This document shows positions 53,099 through 61,380 of a stretch of 64,000 nt of DNA, piece by piece (within the stretch, counting starts at the first letter, position 1; each line of letters opens with the position of its first letter). This stretch comes from Exiguobacterium aurantiacum DSM 6208 (lineage in GTDB: Bacteria > Bacillota > Bacilli > Exiguobacteriales > Exiguobacteriaceae), in the NCBI RefSeq assembly GCF_000702585.1, contig NZ_JNIQ01000001.1, positions 1,617,001 to 1,681,000 of the forward strand. Direction: 5' to 3'. The notes below the pieces were generated by a model, which saw only the letters and a list, made by a program, of their open reading frames with translations, was not told where the DNA came from and did no database searches. Position numbers and translations under genes: made by a program.

Positions 53099-53623
53099 GT
53101 ACCAAGTTACTTGGACGAGCGTCAGATGAGCGCTTTCCAGTCTGTTCCGGAACAGGTTGGAGCAAGAAATCATCTCGGTTCGCTATCCGTCAATGGCTCA
53201 GAGGTGGGAACGACATCTCAAATCGTCACATCGTCCCGACGAGAGGTCGCGACGTTCGCTCATTCGCGAGACGGTTCTGGTCACGGTTCGAAGCTAGGGA
53301 CCGCGCCAGGGAAAACGAATCGTTCAGTTGACCAAAAGGAGTGTTGTCAACCGTTGAACAGTTTATGGAAAGCGTTCGACTTCACGATGGATGGTTTGAC
53401 ATGACCCGATGAATTTACGTTAGTAACTCGAATGGGTACGTTTCCGTTCACGCAAGACGGCAGTTACTAGTTTCTTTCAAACTTCTTCATTAAGAAGACC
53501 ATTGGTCATCATGTCACGAGTAGTATAGCAAGTAGGAGAGGAGATCATCCGTAGTGATCACAATTCAATATGAATAAAAAGGTTCCGCACTTGAAATGAA
53601 GTCAAGTTAGGGAACCTTTTTTT
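53099..53623 (+). ncRNA. candidate large structured non-coding RNA (about 525 nt), family unknown
   Basis: No convincing gene lies between spo0A and yqzF (about 680 bases), but the interval has a promoter, a cre and a terminator. Many exact helices are visible: 53102-53106 with 53110-53114; the nested hairpin 53138-53161; CTGG/CCAG around CGGTTC/GGACCG (53277-53309); GTTCAGTTGAC (53322-53332) with 53346-53359; TAGTAACT (53421) with AGTTACTA (53462) enclosing CCGT/ACGG; CTTCTT/AAGAAG (53482-53497); GACC/GGTC (53497-53507); GATCA/TGATC (53543-53559). An SD-like AAAAGGAG lies in one loop. It does not look like tmRNA, RNase P RNA, 6S RNA or SRP RNA. Confidence 0.6.
53576..53623. terminator. terminator of the structured RNA
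   Basis: AAAAAGGTTCC pairs with GGAACCTTTTTT (53611 onward), with an inner CTTGA/TCAAG helix. The A run on the left lets it also stop minus-strand transcription from yqzF. Confidence 0.85.
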
Positions 53624-53691
53624 GTGTGCACCGAGTTATTTATTAAAAATAAGCGAGCGGGCACGTTCCTACGTCATAGTGTAGGAAGAGA

Positions 53692-53940
53692 TCAAGACTC
53701 TATTCGGGGAACTTTGCCTGTTTTTTTGTCTCGGTTGAAGATGTAGCCTGCGACGAAACCGATTCCGCCCATGGCGATCAACAATCCGAACGTCCCTTGG
53801 AGCATCGAAGCGGCAGCGACCGACTCGATCCACGAGAACGGGCCGCTCGTCTTCAAGAAGAAACTGTCACGTAACAGTTTAATGCCGTACACACCAAGCA
53901 GTCCGGGGACGATTAGGATCAGAAGCGCGATGACACGCAT
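53692..53940 (-). CDS. yqzF: DUF2627 small membrane protein (YqzF-like)
   Basis: An 82-residue protein with two hydrophobic segments (about residues 2-22 and 42-68) and a short basic tail. Length and place, between spo0A and the bkd regulator and on the opposite strand, match YqzF (DUF2627) of B. subtilis. The function is not known. The ATG at 53940 is preferred over a longer version because AAGGAGGAG lies 6 bases upstream on the minus strand. Confidence 0.82.
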   Translation of the reverse strand: MRVIALLILIVPGLLGVYGIKLLRDSFFLKTSGPFSWIESVAAASMLQGTFGLLIAMGGIGFVAGYIFNRDKKTGKVPRIES

Positions 53941-54070
53941 AAAATCTCCTCCTTTTCCACTCATTATTTTACCAGAAAACGAGAAATCCGACACGGTCTT
54001 TTTCGGATGGTTGCGAAAGCCGGCTCGTTTCAGTAGCATGAATGCAGATAAAGAAATGGGGGAATGTTAA

Positions 54071-55708
54071 ATGAATAAACGTCTGCTCATTGTCGGCGCG
54101 GGAAGAGGCGGCACCGAGGTGCTGAAAATGCTCCTCGATTCGCCGCTCGTCACGGTCGTCGCCGTCGTCGATTCGGACGCAAGCGCCGAAGGGTTGAAAC
54201 TCGCACGGGGACGAGGGATTCAAGTCGCTAGCGACTGGCGTGTATGTGCCGATAAAAAAATCGATTTCGTCGTCGAGACGACCGGCAAGTCTGAGACGTT
54301 CCATGAGTTGAAGGAGCACTTCACAGACGCGGTCGTCTTGCCGGGTGAATTCATCCGGGTCGTCGTCGAACGCTTGAAGCAAAACCAACAGATGCTCGAA
54401 GCGATCATCGACTGCACGAGTGAGGCGATCTCGGTGGCCGATCATAACGGGAACACGATTTTGATCAACCCGTCATACACGCGACTGACCGGGTTCAAAA
54501 AAGAAGACGTCGTCGACAAGCCGGCGACAGCTGATATCGGCATGCAAGAGAGCGTGCATTTGAAAGTGCTGTCCACGGGTAAAGGGGTGCGGGACATCCG
54601 CATGCAAATCGGCGCGACGCGGCGTGACATCCTCGTCAACGCCGAGCCGATCATCGTCGAGGGGAAATTGCGTGGTTCGGTCGGGGTCATTCGCGACGTC
54701 TCACAAATTCGGGCGCTCCGGGACGAGCTGCAAGAAGCAAAGACGCGAATCCGCAACCTTGAGGCGAAGTATCAGTTCGCCGACATCATCGCGACGAGCG
54801 AAGCGATGCGTTTCGTCATCGAACAGGCCCGTCTGGCCGCGCTCACGCCGGTGACGGTGCTGATCCGCGGTGAATCGGGTACCGGGAAAGAGCTGTTCGC
54901 CCATGCGATCCATGGTGAATCACCGCGCAAGTATAAGAAGTTCGTCCGCGTCAACTGCGCCGCCATCTCACCGACGTTGTTAGAGAGTGAGCTGTTCGGT
55001 TATGAGGACGGGGCGTTCAGTGGCGCGAAGCGTGGCGGGAAAGTCGGTTACTTTGAGGAGGCGGACGGCGGCTCCTTGTTTTTAGATGAGATCGGGGAGT
55101 TGCCGCTCGACGTGCAAGTCAAGTTGCTCCGCGTCCTTCAGGAACATGAGATCGTCCGTGTCGGCGGGACGAACGCCATCCCGGTCGACGTCCGCATCAT
55201 CGCGGCCACGAACGCGGACCTCGAACAAAAAGTCGCGGACGGGACGTTCCGGGAAGATTTGTACTATCGGATCAACCGGATGCCGATTTACATCCCGCCG
55301 CTCCGCGACCGGCTCGAAGAGATCGAGCCGCTTTCCGAACGCATCATCCGAAAACTGAACCAGGAGTATGGTCGTAGCGTCCGAGGTATCGAGGCAGAGG
55401 CTATCGAGTTGTTAAAGACACAGCATTGGAAAGGGAACGTGCGGGAGCTTGAGAACGTGCTCGGGCGGGCGATGATTTATATGGCGAGCACGGAACAACA
55501 AATCGCCCCGCACCACCTCCAATTGTCCCCCCGTGTCACGACGGCGCGGACGGCCGAGGCGCTATCGCTTCAAGACGCAGTCGCCCGATACGAACGGGAT
55601 TTGATTGAACGAGCCATTGCCGAAGCGGACGGGAACAAGTCGGAAGCGGCACGGCGCTTACACATCTCGATCCGGACATTGTATAATAAACTCGAACGCA
55701 TGCAATAA
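54071..55708 (+). CDS. bkdR: sigma-54-dependent activator of the bkd operon (BkdR)
   Basis: A 545-residue enhancer-binding protein. Residues 1-100 look like a nucleotide-binding Rossmann domain (VGAGRGGTEVLKML), residues 105-215 are a PAS domain, 235-475 the AAA+ domain with Walker A GESGTGKE at 267-274, and the C-terminus a Fis-type HTH (NKSEAARRLHISIRTLYNKL). The sigma-54 contact loop is GAFSGA (314-319) instead of GAFTGA. It should activate the -24/-12 promoter of ptb just downstream. In B. subtilis BkdR responds to branched-chain amino acids. Confidence 0.93.
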   Translation: MNKRLLIVGAGRGGTEVLKMLLDSPLVTVVAVVDSDASAEGLKLARGRGIQVASDWRVCADKKIDFVVETTGKSETFHELKEHFTDAVVLPGEFIRVVVERLKQNQQMLEAIIDCTSEAISVADHNGNTILINPSYTRLTGFKKEDVVDKPATADIGMQESVHLKVLSTGKGVRDIRMQIGATRRDILVNAEPIIVEGKLRGSVGVIRDVSQIRALRDELQEAKTRIRNLEAKYQFADIIATSEAMRFVIEQARLAALTPVTVLIRGESGTGKELFAHAIHGESPRKYKKFVRVNCAAISPTLLESELFGYEDGAFSGAKRGGKVGYFEEADGGSLFLDEIGELPLDVQVKLLRVLQEHEIVRVGGTNAIPVDVRIIAATNADLEQKVADGTFREDLYYRINRMPIYIPPLRDRLEEIEPLSERIIRKLNQEYGRSVRGIEAEAIELLKTQHWKGNVRELENVLGRAMIYMASTEQQIAPHHLQLSPRVTTARTAEALSLQDAVARYERDLIERAIAEADGNKSEAARRLHISIRTLYNKLERMQ

Positions 55709-55779
55709 ATTACCTGCATTTTTTTGCGTGGTATGAAATATCATGCATAGTGAATCGCTCAATGAAGCGCTTTCAATAA

Positions 55780-55796
55780 TGGAAACAAACTTGCAT
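55780..55796 (+). promoter_or_regulatory. sigma-54 (-24/-12) promoter of the ptb-bkd operon
   Basis: TGG-N10-GC is seen in TGGAAACAAACTTGCAT, with GG at 55781-55782 and GC at 55793-55794, the exact spacing required by SigL. It lies 36 bases before the ptb start and next to the sigma-54 activator gene. A degenerate cre-like string (centre about 55768) lies just upstream. Confidence 0.82.
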
Positions 55797-55831
55797 AATA
55801 GTAAGTGAAGCATCGTTAGGGGGGACCACAT

Positions 55832-56728
55832 ATGAATTTTGAACAGATGCTCGCGAAGGCGACACAATTGGAGGGATGTACCGTCTCCATCGCCGGGGCC
55901 GCAGATGTGGAAGTGATTCGAGCGGTGAAGCTCGCAACCGACCATGGCTTGTCGCGTTTCATCTTGATCGGGGATGCGCGAGAAATCAAGCGTCTCTGTG
56001 ATGCCGAGTCGGTCGCTGAGGCTCATATCGACATTCTCCATGTGAAAGGGGAGGCCGAGATCGCAAAACGGGCGACAATGGCCGTACGCAACGGGGAGGC
56101 CGACGTGCTCATGAAAGGAATGGTCGCCACGTCGACGTTCATGAAGGCGGTGCTCAGTCGGGAGTCGGGACTCCGGACGAGCCGCACGCTCAGTCATGTC
56201 GCCTTGTTCCAAATCCCGAACCGAGACCGACTCATCGGCGTGACCGATGCGGCCATCCATATCGCACCGTCACTCGAAGAGAAGGTCGAAATCATTCATA
56301 ACGCGGTCGAGGCGATGCGAGACATCGGTTACGAGTTGCCGAAAGTGGCCGCGATCGGCGCCGTCGAGGTCGTCAATCCACAAATGACGGCGACGACCGA
56401 CGCCGCACTCCTCACACAAATGAATCGGCGCGGTCAAATTAAAGGGTGTGTCGTCGACGGGCCGCTCGCGCTCGACAACGCCGTCGACATGGCCGCCGCC
56501 AAGCAGAAAGGGATCGATAGTGACGTTGCCGGACAGGCTGATTTATTGCTCGTCCCATACATAGAGGTCGGCAACGTCCTTTATAAGTCGATCATGTACT
56601 TCGCCGAGGCAAGTGTCGCGGCGATCGTCGTCGGGGCAAGTGCGCCGGTCGTCTTGACGAGCCGGGCCGACACGGCCGAGGCGAAACTGTATTCACTCGC
56701 TTTCGCACTGTTGCATGCCAAAAACTAA
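55832..56728 (+). CDS. ptb: phosphate butyryltransferase
   Basis: A 298-residue acyltransferase that converts branched-chain acyl-CoA (or butyryl-CoA) and phosphate to acyl phosphate. It resembles the C-terminal domain of phosphotransacetylase: the GEADVLMKGMV and VDGPLALDNAVD motifs are characteristic of Ptb. It acts with Buk to gain ATP from isoleucine, leucine and valine breakdown. TAGGGGGG lies before the ATG. It is the first gene of the operon under the sigma-54 promoter. Confidence 0.94.
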   Translation: MNFEQMLAKATQLEGCTVSIAGAADVEVIRAVKLATDHGLSRFILIGDAREIKRLCDAESVAEAHIDILHVKGEAEIAKRATMAVRNGEADVLMKGMVATSTFMKAVLSRESGLRTSRTLSHVALFQIPNRDRLIGVTDAAIHIAPSLEEKVEIIHNAVEAMRDIGYELPKVAAIGAVEVVNPQMTATTDAALLTQMNRRGQIKGCVVDGPLALDNAVDMAAAKQKGIDSDVAGQADLLLVPYIEVGNVLYKSIMYFAEASVAAIVVGASAPVVLTSRADTAEAKLYSLAFALLHAKN

Positions 56729-56751
56729 ACATTTCCTAGGAGGAATTATCA

Positions 56752-57873
56752 ATGATGGAGACTAACATGGAACCACGCTTCCGCATTTTTGACGTATTGC
56801 AGGCAGAAGACTATGAGCAGATCGTGTTTTGCCAAGATCAAGCGTCGGGCTTGAAGGCGATCATCGCGATTCACGATACGACGTTAGGGCCGGCACTCGG
56901 TGGACTGCGGATGTGGAATTATGAGTCGGAAGAGGCGGCGCTCACTGACGTGTTGCGTCTCGCCAAAGGAATGACGTATAAAAATGCCGCTGCTGGACTC
57001 AATCTCGGCGGGGGGAAGGCGGTCATCATCGGCAACGCCAAGACGGACAAGTCTGAGGCGCTCTTCCGTGCGTTCGGCCGTTACGTCCAATCACTCAGCG
57101 GGCGTTACATCACGGCAGAAGATGTCAACACGTCGGTTGCCGACATGGATTTCATCCATATGGAGACAGATTACGTCACAGGCGTCAGCCCGGCCTTCGG
57201 TTCGAGCGGCAACCCGTCCCCGGTGACAGCGTACGGGGTGTACCGCGGCATGAAGGCGGCGGCGAAATGGAAGTTCGGCTCAGACTCTCTCGCTGGTAAA
57301 ACCGTCGCCGTCCAAGGGGTCGGGAACGTCGCGTACAACTTGTGCCGCCACTTGCACGAAGAAGGAGCGCACTTGGTCGTGACGGACATCAATGAAGAAG
57401 CGCTCAAGCGGGCCGAGACGGACTTCGGTGCGACGGTCGTCAAGCCGGACGAGATTTACGCCGTCGACTGCGATATCTTTGCGCCGTGTGCGCTCGGCGC
57501 AGTCATCAACGACACGACGATCCCGCAACTGAAAGCACAGATCGTCGCCGGGGCAGCGAACAACCAGCTCGCCGAGGACCGCCACGGTGACGTGCTCGAA
57601 GACCGGGGCATCTTGTACGCGCCAGACTTCGTCATCAATGCCGGCGGCGTCATCAATGTCGCCGACGAGCTCGAAGGCTACAACCGCGAACGGGCGATGA
57701 AGAAAGTCGAACTCATTTATGACAACATGTTGCGCGTCTTCGAGATCGCCGAGCGGGACGGGGTACCGACACACGTCGCCGCCGAGAAGATGGCCGAAGA
57801 GCGGATCGCGATGATGTCCCGGTCGCGTAGCCAGTTCTTGAAAGTCGAAAAAAGCTTGCTAGGTGGACGTTAA
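56752..57873 (+). CDS. bcd: leucine (branched-chain amino acid) dehydrogenase
   Basis: A 373-residue NAD-dependent enzyme that deaminates leucine, valine and isoleucine to the 2-keto acids used by the Bkd complex. The catalytic Lys regions are GGLRMW and [11 protein letters not shown], and the Rossmann motif is [11 protein letters not shown] near residue 188. AGGAGGAA lies before ATGATG at 56752, and the second ATG could also serve. The last codons are close to the buk start. Confidence 0.95.
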   Translation: MMETNMEPRFRIFDVLQAEDYEQIVFCQDQASGLKAIIAIHDTTLGPALGGLRMWNYESEEAALTDVLRLAKGMTYKNAAAGLNLGGGKAVIIGNAKTDKSEALFRAFGRYVQSLSGRYITAEDVNTSVADMDFIHMETDYVTGVSPAFGSSGNPSPVTAYGVYRGMKAAAKWKFGSDSLAGKTVAVQGVGNVAYNLCRHLHEEGAHLVVTDINEEALKRAETDFGATVVKPDEIYAVDCDIFAPCALGAVINDTTIPQLKAQIVAGAANNQLAEDRHGDVLEDRGILYAPDFVINAGGVINVADELEGYNRERAMKKVELIYDNMLRVFEIAERDGVPTHVAAEKMAEERIAMMSRSRSQFLKVEKSLLGGR

Positions 57874-57874
57874 G

Positions 57875-58966
57875 ATGTCTCGACAACTCATCCTCGCCAT
57901 CAATCCAGGCTCGACGTCGACAAAAGTCGGACTGTTCGACGGGTCTGACGAAATTTTGACGAAGACGGTGCGTCACGGGCAAGACGTCACAGGATTGTCA
58001 CTTCCCGAACAATTGCCTTATCGGGAGCAAGAAGTGCGCGACTTGTTGACGGAATCGAATATCGCGGGTGAATCGCTGTCAGCCATCGTCGGTCGGGGCG
58101 GTCTGCTCGCCCCGATGCCTTCTGGCACGTACGCCGTCAACGCCCAGATGCGTGAAGATTTAGCGAGCGGTCGCTTCGGTGTACATGCCTCGAATTTAGG
58201 CGGATTGATCGCGTATCGGCTCGGTGAATTATTTCAAGTACCGAATTATATCGTTGACCCGGTCGTCGTCGACGAGCTCCAACCGGTCGCTCGACCGACA
58301 GGGATGCCGGAAATCAATCGCCGCAGCATTTTCCACGCCTTGAACCAGAAAGCAGTAGGGAAGCGCTTCGCGACTGAAATTGGAAGCGATTACACGGATT
58401 TGAACTTGATCATCGCCCATCTCGGTGGGGGCATCACCGTCGGCGCCCACGAGAAAGGACAAGTCATCGATGTGAACAATGGACTAGATGGAGACGGGCC
58501 GCTCGCACCGGAACGAGCAGGCTCGATTCCAGTTGGACAGGTAGTAGAACTATGTTATAGTACCAGGTATAAAGAATCGGAGATGAAACAGAAAATTGTC
58601 GGTCGCGGCGGGCTCTACGCCCATCTCGGCACGTATGACGCCCTCGAAATCGAAGAGCGGATGACCGGCGGTGATGAACAGGCATCTCTTCTTTATGAAA
58701 CGATGGCCTATCGGGTCGCTCAAGAAATCGCCAAGCACGGTGCGACGCTATCGGGGCAAGTCGATGCCATTCTGTTAACGGGCGGCATCGCTTATTCGGA
58801 GTGGTTGACTGACTATATTAAACAACGGGTCAGTTACTTGGCACCGGTTCACGTCTATCCTGGCGAAGACGAATTGAAGGCACTCGCTGAAGGGGCGCTC
58901 CGCGTCATCGGCCAACAAGAAACAGTTCGACATTACGAGGGGGATACACATGGCACGAGAATTTGA
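57875..58966 (+). CDS. buk: butyrate (branched-chain fatty acid) kinase
   Basis: A 363-residue ASKHA-fold kinase that makes ATP and the free acid from acyl phosphate, paired with Ptb. The phosphate-1 motif is INPGSTSTKVG, and the phosphate-2 and adenosine motifs are HLGGGITVG and LTGGIAYS. The ATG at 57875 follows AGGTGG by about 10 bases; a GTG 12 bases upstream is less likely. Within the gene, near 58533-58573, the base use turns AT-rich with rare codons and forms a promoter-like sequence. It overlaps lpdV by 17 bases. Confidence 0.94.
   Translation: MSRQLILAINPGSTSTKVGLFDGSDEILTKTVRHGQDVTGLSLPEQLPYREQEVRDLLTESNIAGESLSAIVGRGGLLAPMPSGTYAVNAQMREDLASGRFGVHASNLGGLIAYRLGELFQVPNYIVDPVVVDELQPVARPTGMPEINRRSIFHALNQKAVGKRFATEIGSDYTDLNLIIAHLGGGITVGAHEKGQVIDVNNGLDGDGPLAPERAGSIPVGQVVELCYSTRYKESEMKQKIVGRGGLYAHLGTYDALEIEERMTGGDEQASLLYETMAYRVAQEIAKHGATLSGQVDAILLTGGIAYSEWLTDYIKQRVSYLAPVHVYPGEDELKALAEGALRVIGQQETVRHYEGDTHGTRI
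58533..58573 (+). promoter_or_regulatory. internal promoter with FapR-like element inside buk
   Basis: TTGGAC (58533-58538), 17 bases, TATAGT (58556-58561). TAGTACCAGGTATAAA (58558-58573) overlaps the -10 and is identical to 41486-41501 at the accB promoter. It could drive lpdV-bkdAA-bkdAB-bkdB separately from the sigma-54 promoter. It may be coding-sequence coincidence. Confidence 0.4.
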
Positions 58967-60359
58967 TATCGTCGTCATCGGCGGCGGTCCTGGCGGATAC
59001 GTGGCCGCGATCAAGGCGGCCCAAGCCGGAAAACAAGTGGCGATCGTGGAAGCATCCAAGCTCGGAGGGACATGCCTACATAAAGGGTGCATCCCGACGA
59101 AAGCATTGTTGAAGGCGGCGCACGTCTATCAGACGGCCAAACACGGTGAGACGTATGGCGTCGAAACGGGGCCGGTCTCGTTCAATCTCGGACGGGCCCA
59201 AACGTTCAAACGCGAATTGGTGGCAGGCCTTGAGAAAGGAATCGAACACTTGATGAAGCAAGGAAAAATCGAAGTGTTCCGTGGGAAGGCATCGATTCTC
59301 GGGCCGAGCATTTTCTCGCCGCAACCGGGGACGGTCGCTGTCGAGGACGAAGCAGGCGAGTCTGAACTGCTCTTGCCGAACCAGTTGATCATTGCGACCG
59401 GATCGATTCCACGTGAACTGCCCGGCTTGCCGTTCGACCATGAGCGCATCTTGAACTCTGATGACTTGCTCCAGTTTGAACAGTTGCCGAACGCCATCGC
59501 CATCGTCGGTGGCGGCGTCATCGGTGTCGAATGGGCCTCGATGCTCATCGACCTTGACGTCGACGTGACGTTGATCGAGGTCGGGGAACGGCTTCTCCCG
59601 CTCGAGGATAAAGCCGTCTCACGAGAAGTCGAGCGCTTGCTTAAAAAGCGCGGCGTCCGCGTGAAGAAAAACGTGACGGTCGACCCGGAACAGACGAGCG
59701 TGTCCCCGGACGCGGTCGAACTGAAAGTCGGGGAAGAGACGATCACGGTCGATTGTGTGCTCGTCTCGGTCGGACGTGTCGCCAACACAGAGCACCTCGG
59801 TTTGCAGAACACGTCGATCGTCGTCGAGAACGGCGTCATTCAAGTTGACGAACAGTATCGGACGAAAGAACGACATATCTTTGCAATCGGCGACTGCATC
59901 GGCAAGCTCCAACTCGCACACGTCGCCTCGGCCGAAGGGGTCAAGGCGGTCGAGACGATTCTCGGTCACGAACCGACCCCGCTCGATTATGACCTGATTC
60001 CGCGTTGCGTCTACGGCGTGCCGGAAGTGGCATCGGTCGGGTTGACGGAAGAGGCGGCGAAAGCATCCGGCCGTGACGTCAAGACAGGCACGTATCGCTT
60101 CAACGGACTCGGGAAAGCACGAATTGAAGGACAGGCGGACGGATTCGTCAAACTCGTCTCTGACAAAGAGACCGACGACCTGCTCGGTGTTCATATCGTC
60201 GGTCCGAAAGCGACGGAATTGATCACAGAAGGCGGGCTCGCCCTCGTCTTGAACGCGACGGCATGGGAGATGGGACAACTCGTCCATCCACACCCGGCCT
60301 TGAGCGAGGCATTCCAAGAAGCGGCGCTCGCCGTAGACGGCTTACCGATTCACGCCTAA
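58950..60359 (+). CDS. lpdV: dihydrolipoyl dehydrogenase (E3) of the branched-chain keto acid dehydrogenase
   Basis: A 469-residue flavoprotein that reoxidises lipoamide of the E2 subunit with NAD+. The FAD motif GGGPGGY is at the N-terminus, the redox pair is Cys42 and Cys47 in GGTCLHKGCIPTK, the NAD-binding motif is VGGGVIGVEW near residue 185, and the C-terminal His-Glu pair is in HPHPALSEAF. The ATG overlaps buk, behind GAGGGGG. bkdAA follows after 13 bases. Confidence 0.95.
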   Translation: MAREFDIVVIGGGPGGYVAAIKAAQAGKQVAIVEASKLGGTCLHKGCIPTKALLKAAHVYQTAKHGETYGVETGPVSFNLGRAQTFKRELVAGLEKGIEHLMKQGKIEVFRGKASILGPSIFSPQPGTVAVEDEAGESELLLPNQLIIATGSIPRELPGLPFDHERILNSDDLLQFEQLPNAIAIVGGGVIGVEWASMLIDLDVDVTLIEVGERLLPLEDKAVSREVERLLKKRGVRVKKNVTVDPEQTSVSPDAVELKVGEETITVDCVLVSVGRVANTEHLGLQNTSIVVENGVIQVDEQYRTKERHIFAIGDCIGKLQLAHVASAEGVKAVETILGHEPTPLDYDLIPRCVYGVPEVASVGLTEEAAKASGRDVKTGTYRFNGLGKARIEGQADGFVKLVSDKETDDLLGVHIVGPKATELITEGGLALVLNATAWEMGQLVHPHPALSEAFQEAALAVDGLPIHA

Positions 60360-60372
60360 GGAGGAAACGGAA

Positions 60373-61380
60373 ATGGAACAAATGACAGTGAATTCATATG
60401 AAGAGCTTGGTCTCTCGAAACAAGACTTGATCGCGATGTTCGAAACGATGGTACGAGCCCGTAAAATCGATGAGCGGATGTGGAAGCTGAACCGGGCCGG
60501 TAAAATCCCGTTCGTCGTCTCGTGTCAAGGACAAGAGGCGGCCCAAGTCGGCGCGGCGTTCGCGCTTGAAAAAGGGACGGACTATATCCTCCCATACTAT
60601 CGCGACGTCGCCGTCGTCCTGCATTTCGGCCAGACGGCCCGTGACTTGATGTTGTCTGCGTTCGCGAAAGCGGAAGACCCGAACTCGGGCGGACGTCAAA
60701 TGCCGGGACATTTCGGTTCGAAACAACATCGGATTGTGACGGGCTCGTCACCGGTCACGACGCAAGTGCCGCACGCGGTCGGTGTCGCGTTGGCTGCGAA
60801 ATTGAAAAAAGAAGAACTCGTGACGTTCGTCTCATTCGGGGAAGGCTCCTCGAACCAAGGTGACTTCCACGAAGGCGCCAACTTTGCCGGTGTCCACAAG
60901 CTCCCGGTCATCTTGTTCTGTGAGAACAACAAATATGCCATCTCTGTCCCTTTGTCGAAACAGCTCGCCTGTGAGCACGTCTCGGACCGGGCGAAAGGTT
61001 ATGGGATGCCGGGCGTGACGGTCGACGGGACCGACCCGATCGCCGTATATGCGGCCGTGAAAGAAGCGCGGGCCCGTGCTTTGCGTGGAGAAGGGCCGAC
61101 GCTCATCGAAGCAGAAGTCGAGCGGCTCGTCCCACATTCGTCCGACGATGACGACAAGGCGTATCGTTCGGTCGAAGAATTGGCCGATTTGAAGGATCGG
61201 GACGGGAACCAGCTGTTCCGCGCCCGTTTGATTGAAGATGGCATCGCGACAGAAGAAGAGCTCGCGTCCATCGAATCGAGCGTCGACACGGAAGTGAACG
61301 AGGCGACGGCGTACGCGGACAAGGCACCGTATGCGTCACCGGAATCGACGATGGATCACGTGTACGAGGGGGATAACTGA
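60373..61380 (+). CDS. bkdAA: branched-chain keto acid dehydrogenase E1 alpha subunit
   Basis: A 335-residue ThDP-dependent subunit that decarboxylates 2-keto acids from leucine, isoleucine and valine. The ThDP motif runs from GEGSSNQGDFHEG near residue 155 to CENNKYAIS, and the phosphorylation-loop-like region with PHSSDDDD binds the cofactor near residue 255. AAGGAGGAAA lies before the ATG. Its stop overlaps the start of bkdAB (TGATGA). The products are branched acyl-CoA primers for membrane fatty acids. Confidence 0.95.
   Translation: MEQMTVNSYEELGLSKQDLIAMFETMVRARKIDERMWKLNRAGKIPFVVSCQGQEAAQVGAAFALEKGTDYILPYYRDVAVVLHFGQTARDLMLSAFAKAEDPNSGGRQMPGHFGSKQHRIVTGSSPVTTQVPHAVGVALAAKLKKEELVTFVSFGEGSSNQGDFHEGANFAGVHKLPVILFCENNKYAISVPLSKQLACEHVSDRAKGYGMPGVTVDGTDPIAVYAAVKEARARALRGEGPTLIEAEVERLVPHSSDDDDKAYRSVEELADLKDRDGNQLFRARLIEDGIATEEELASIESSVDTEVNEATAYADKAPYASPESTMDHVYEGDN

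Noticed and set aside
53012-53404. An open frame of 130 codons after spo0A
   Set aside because: It crosses a terminator, the cre and the promoter, has no ribosome binding site, and its protein looks random. The structured RNA reading is better.
53099-53623. Identification as OLE RNA
   Set aside because: Size and extremophile context fit, but as I recall the OLE locus is between ispA and dxs beside a membrane protein gene; here that gap is 120 bases and no such partner gene lies near. I could not recall a decisive sequence match.
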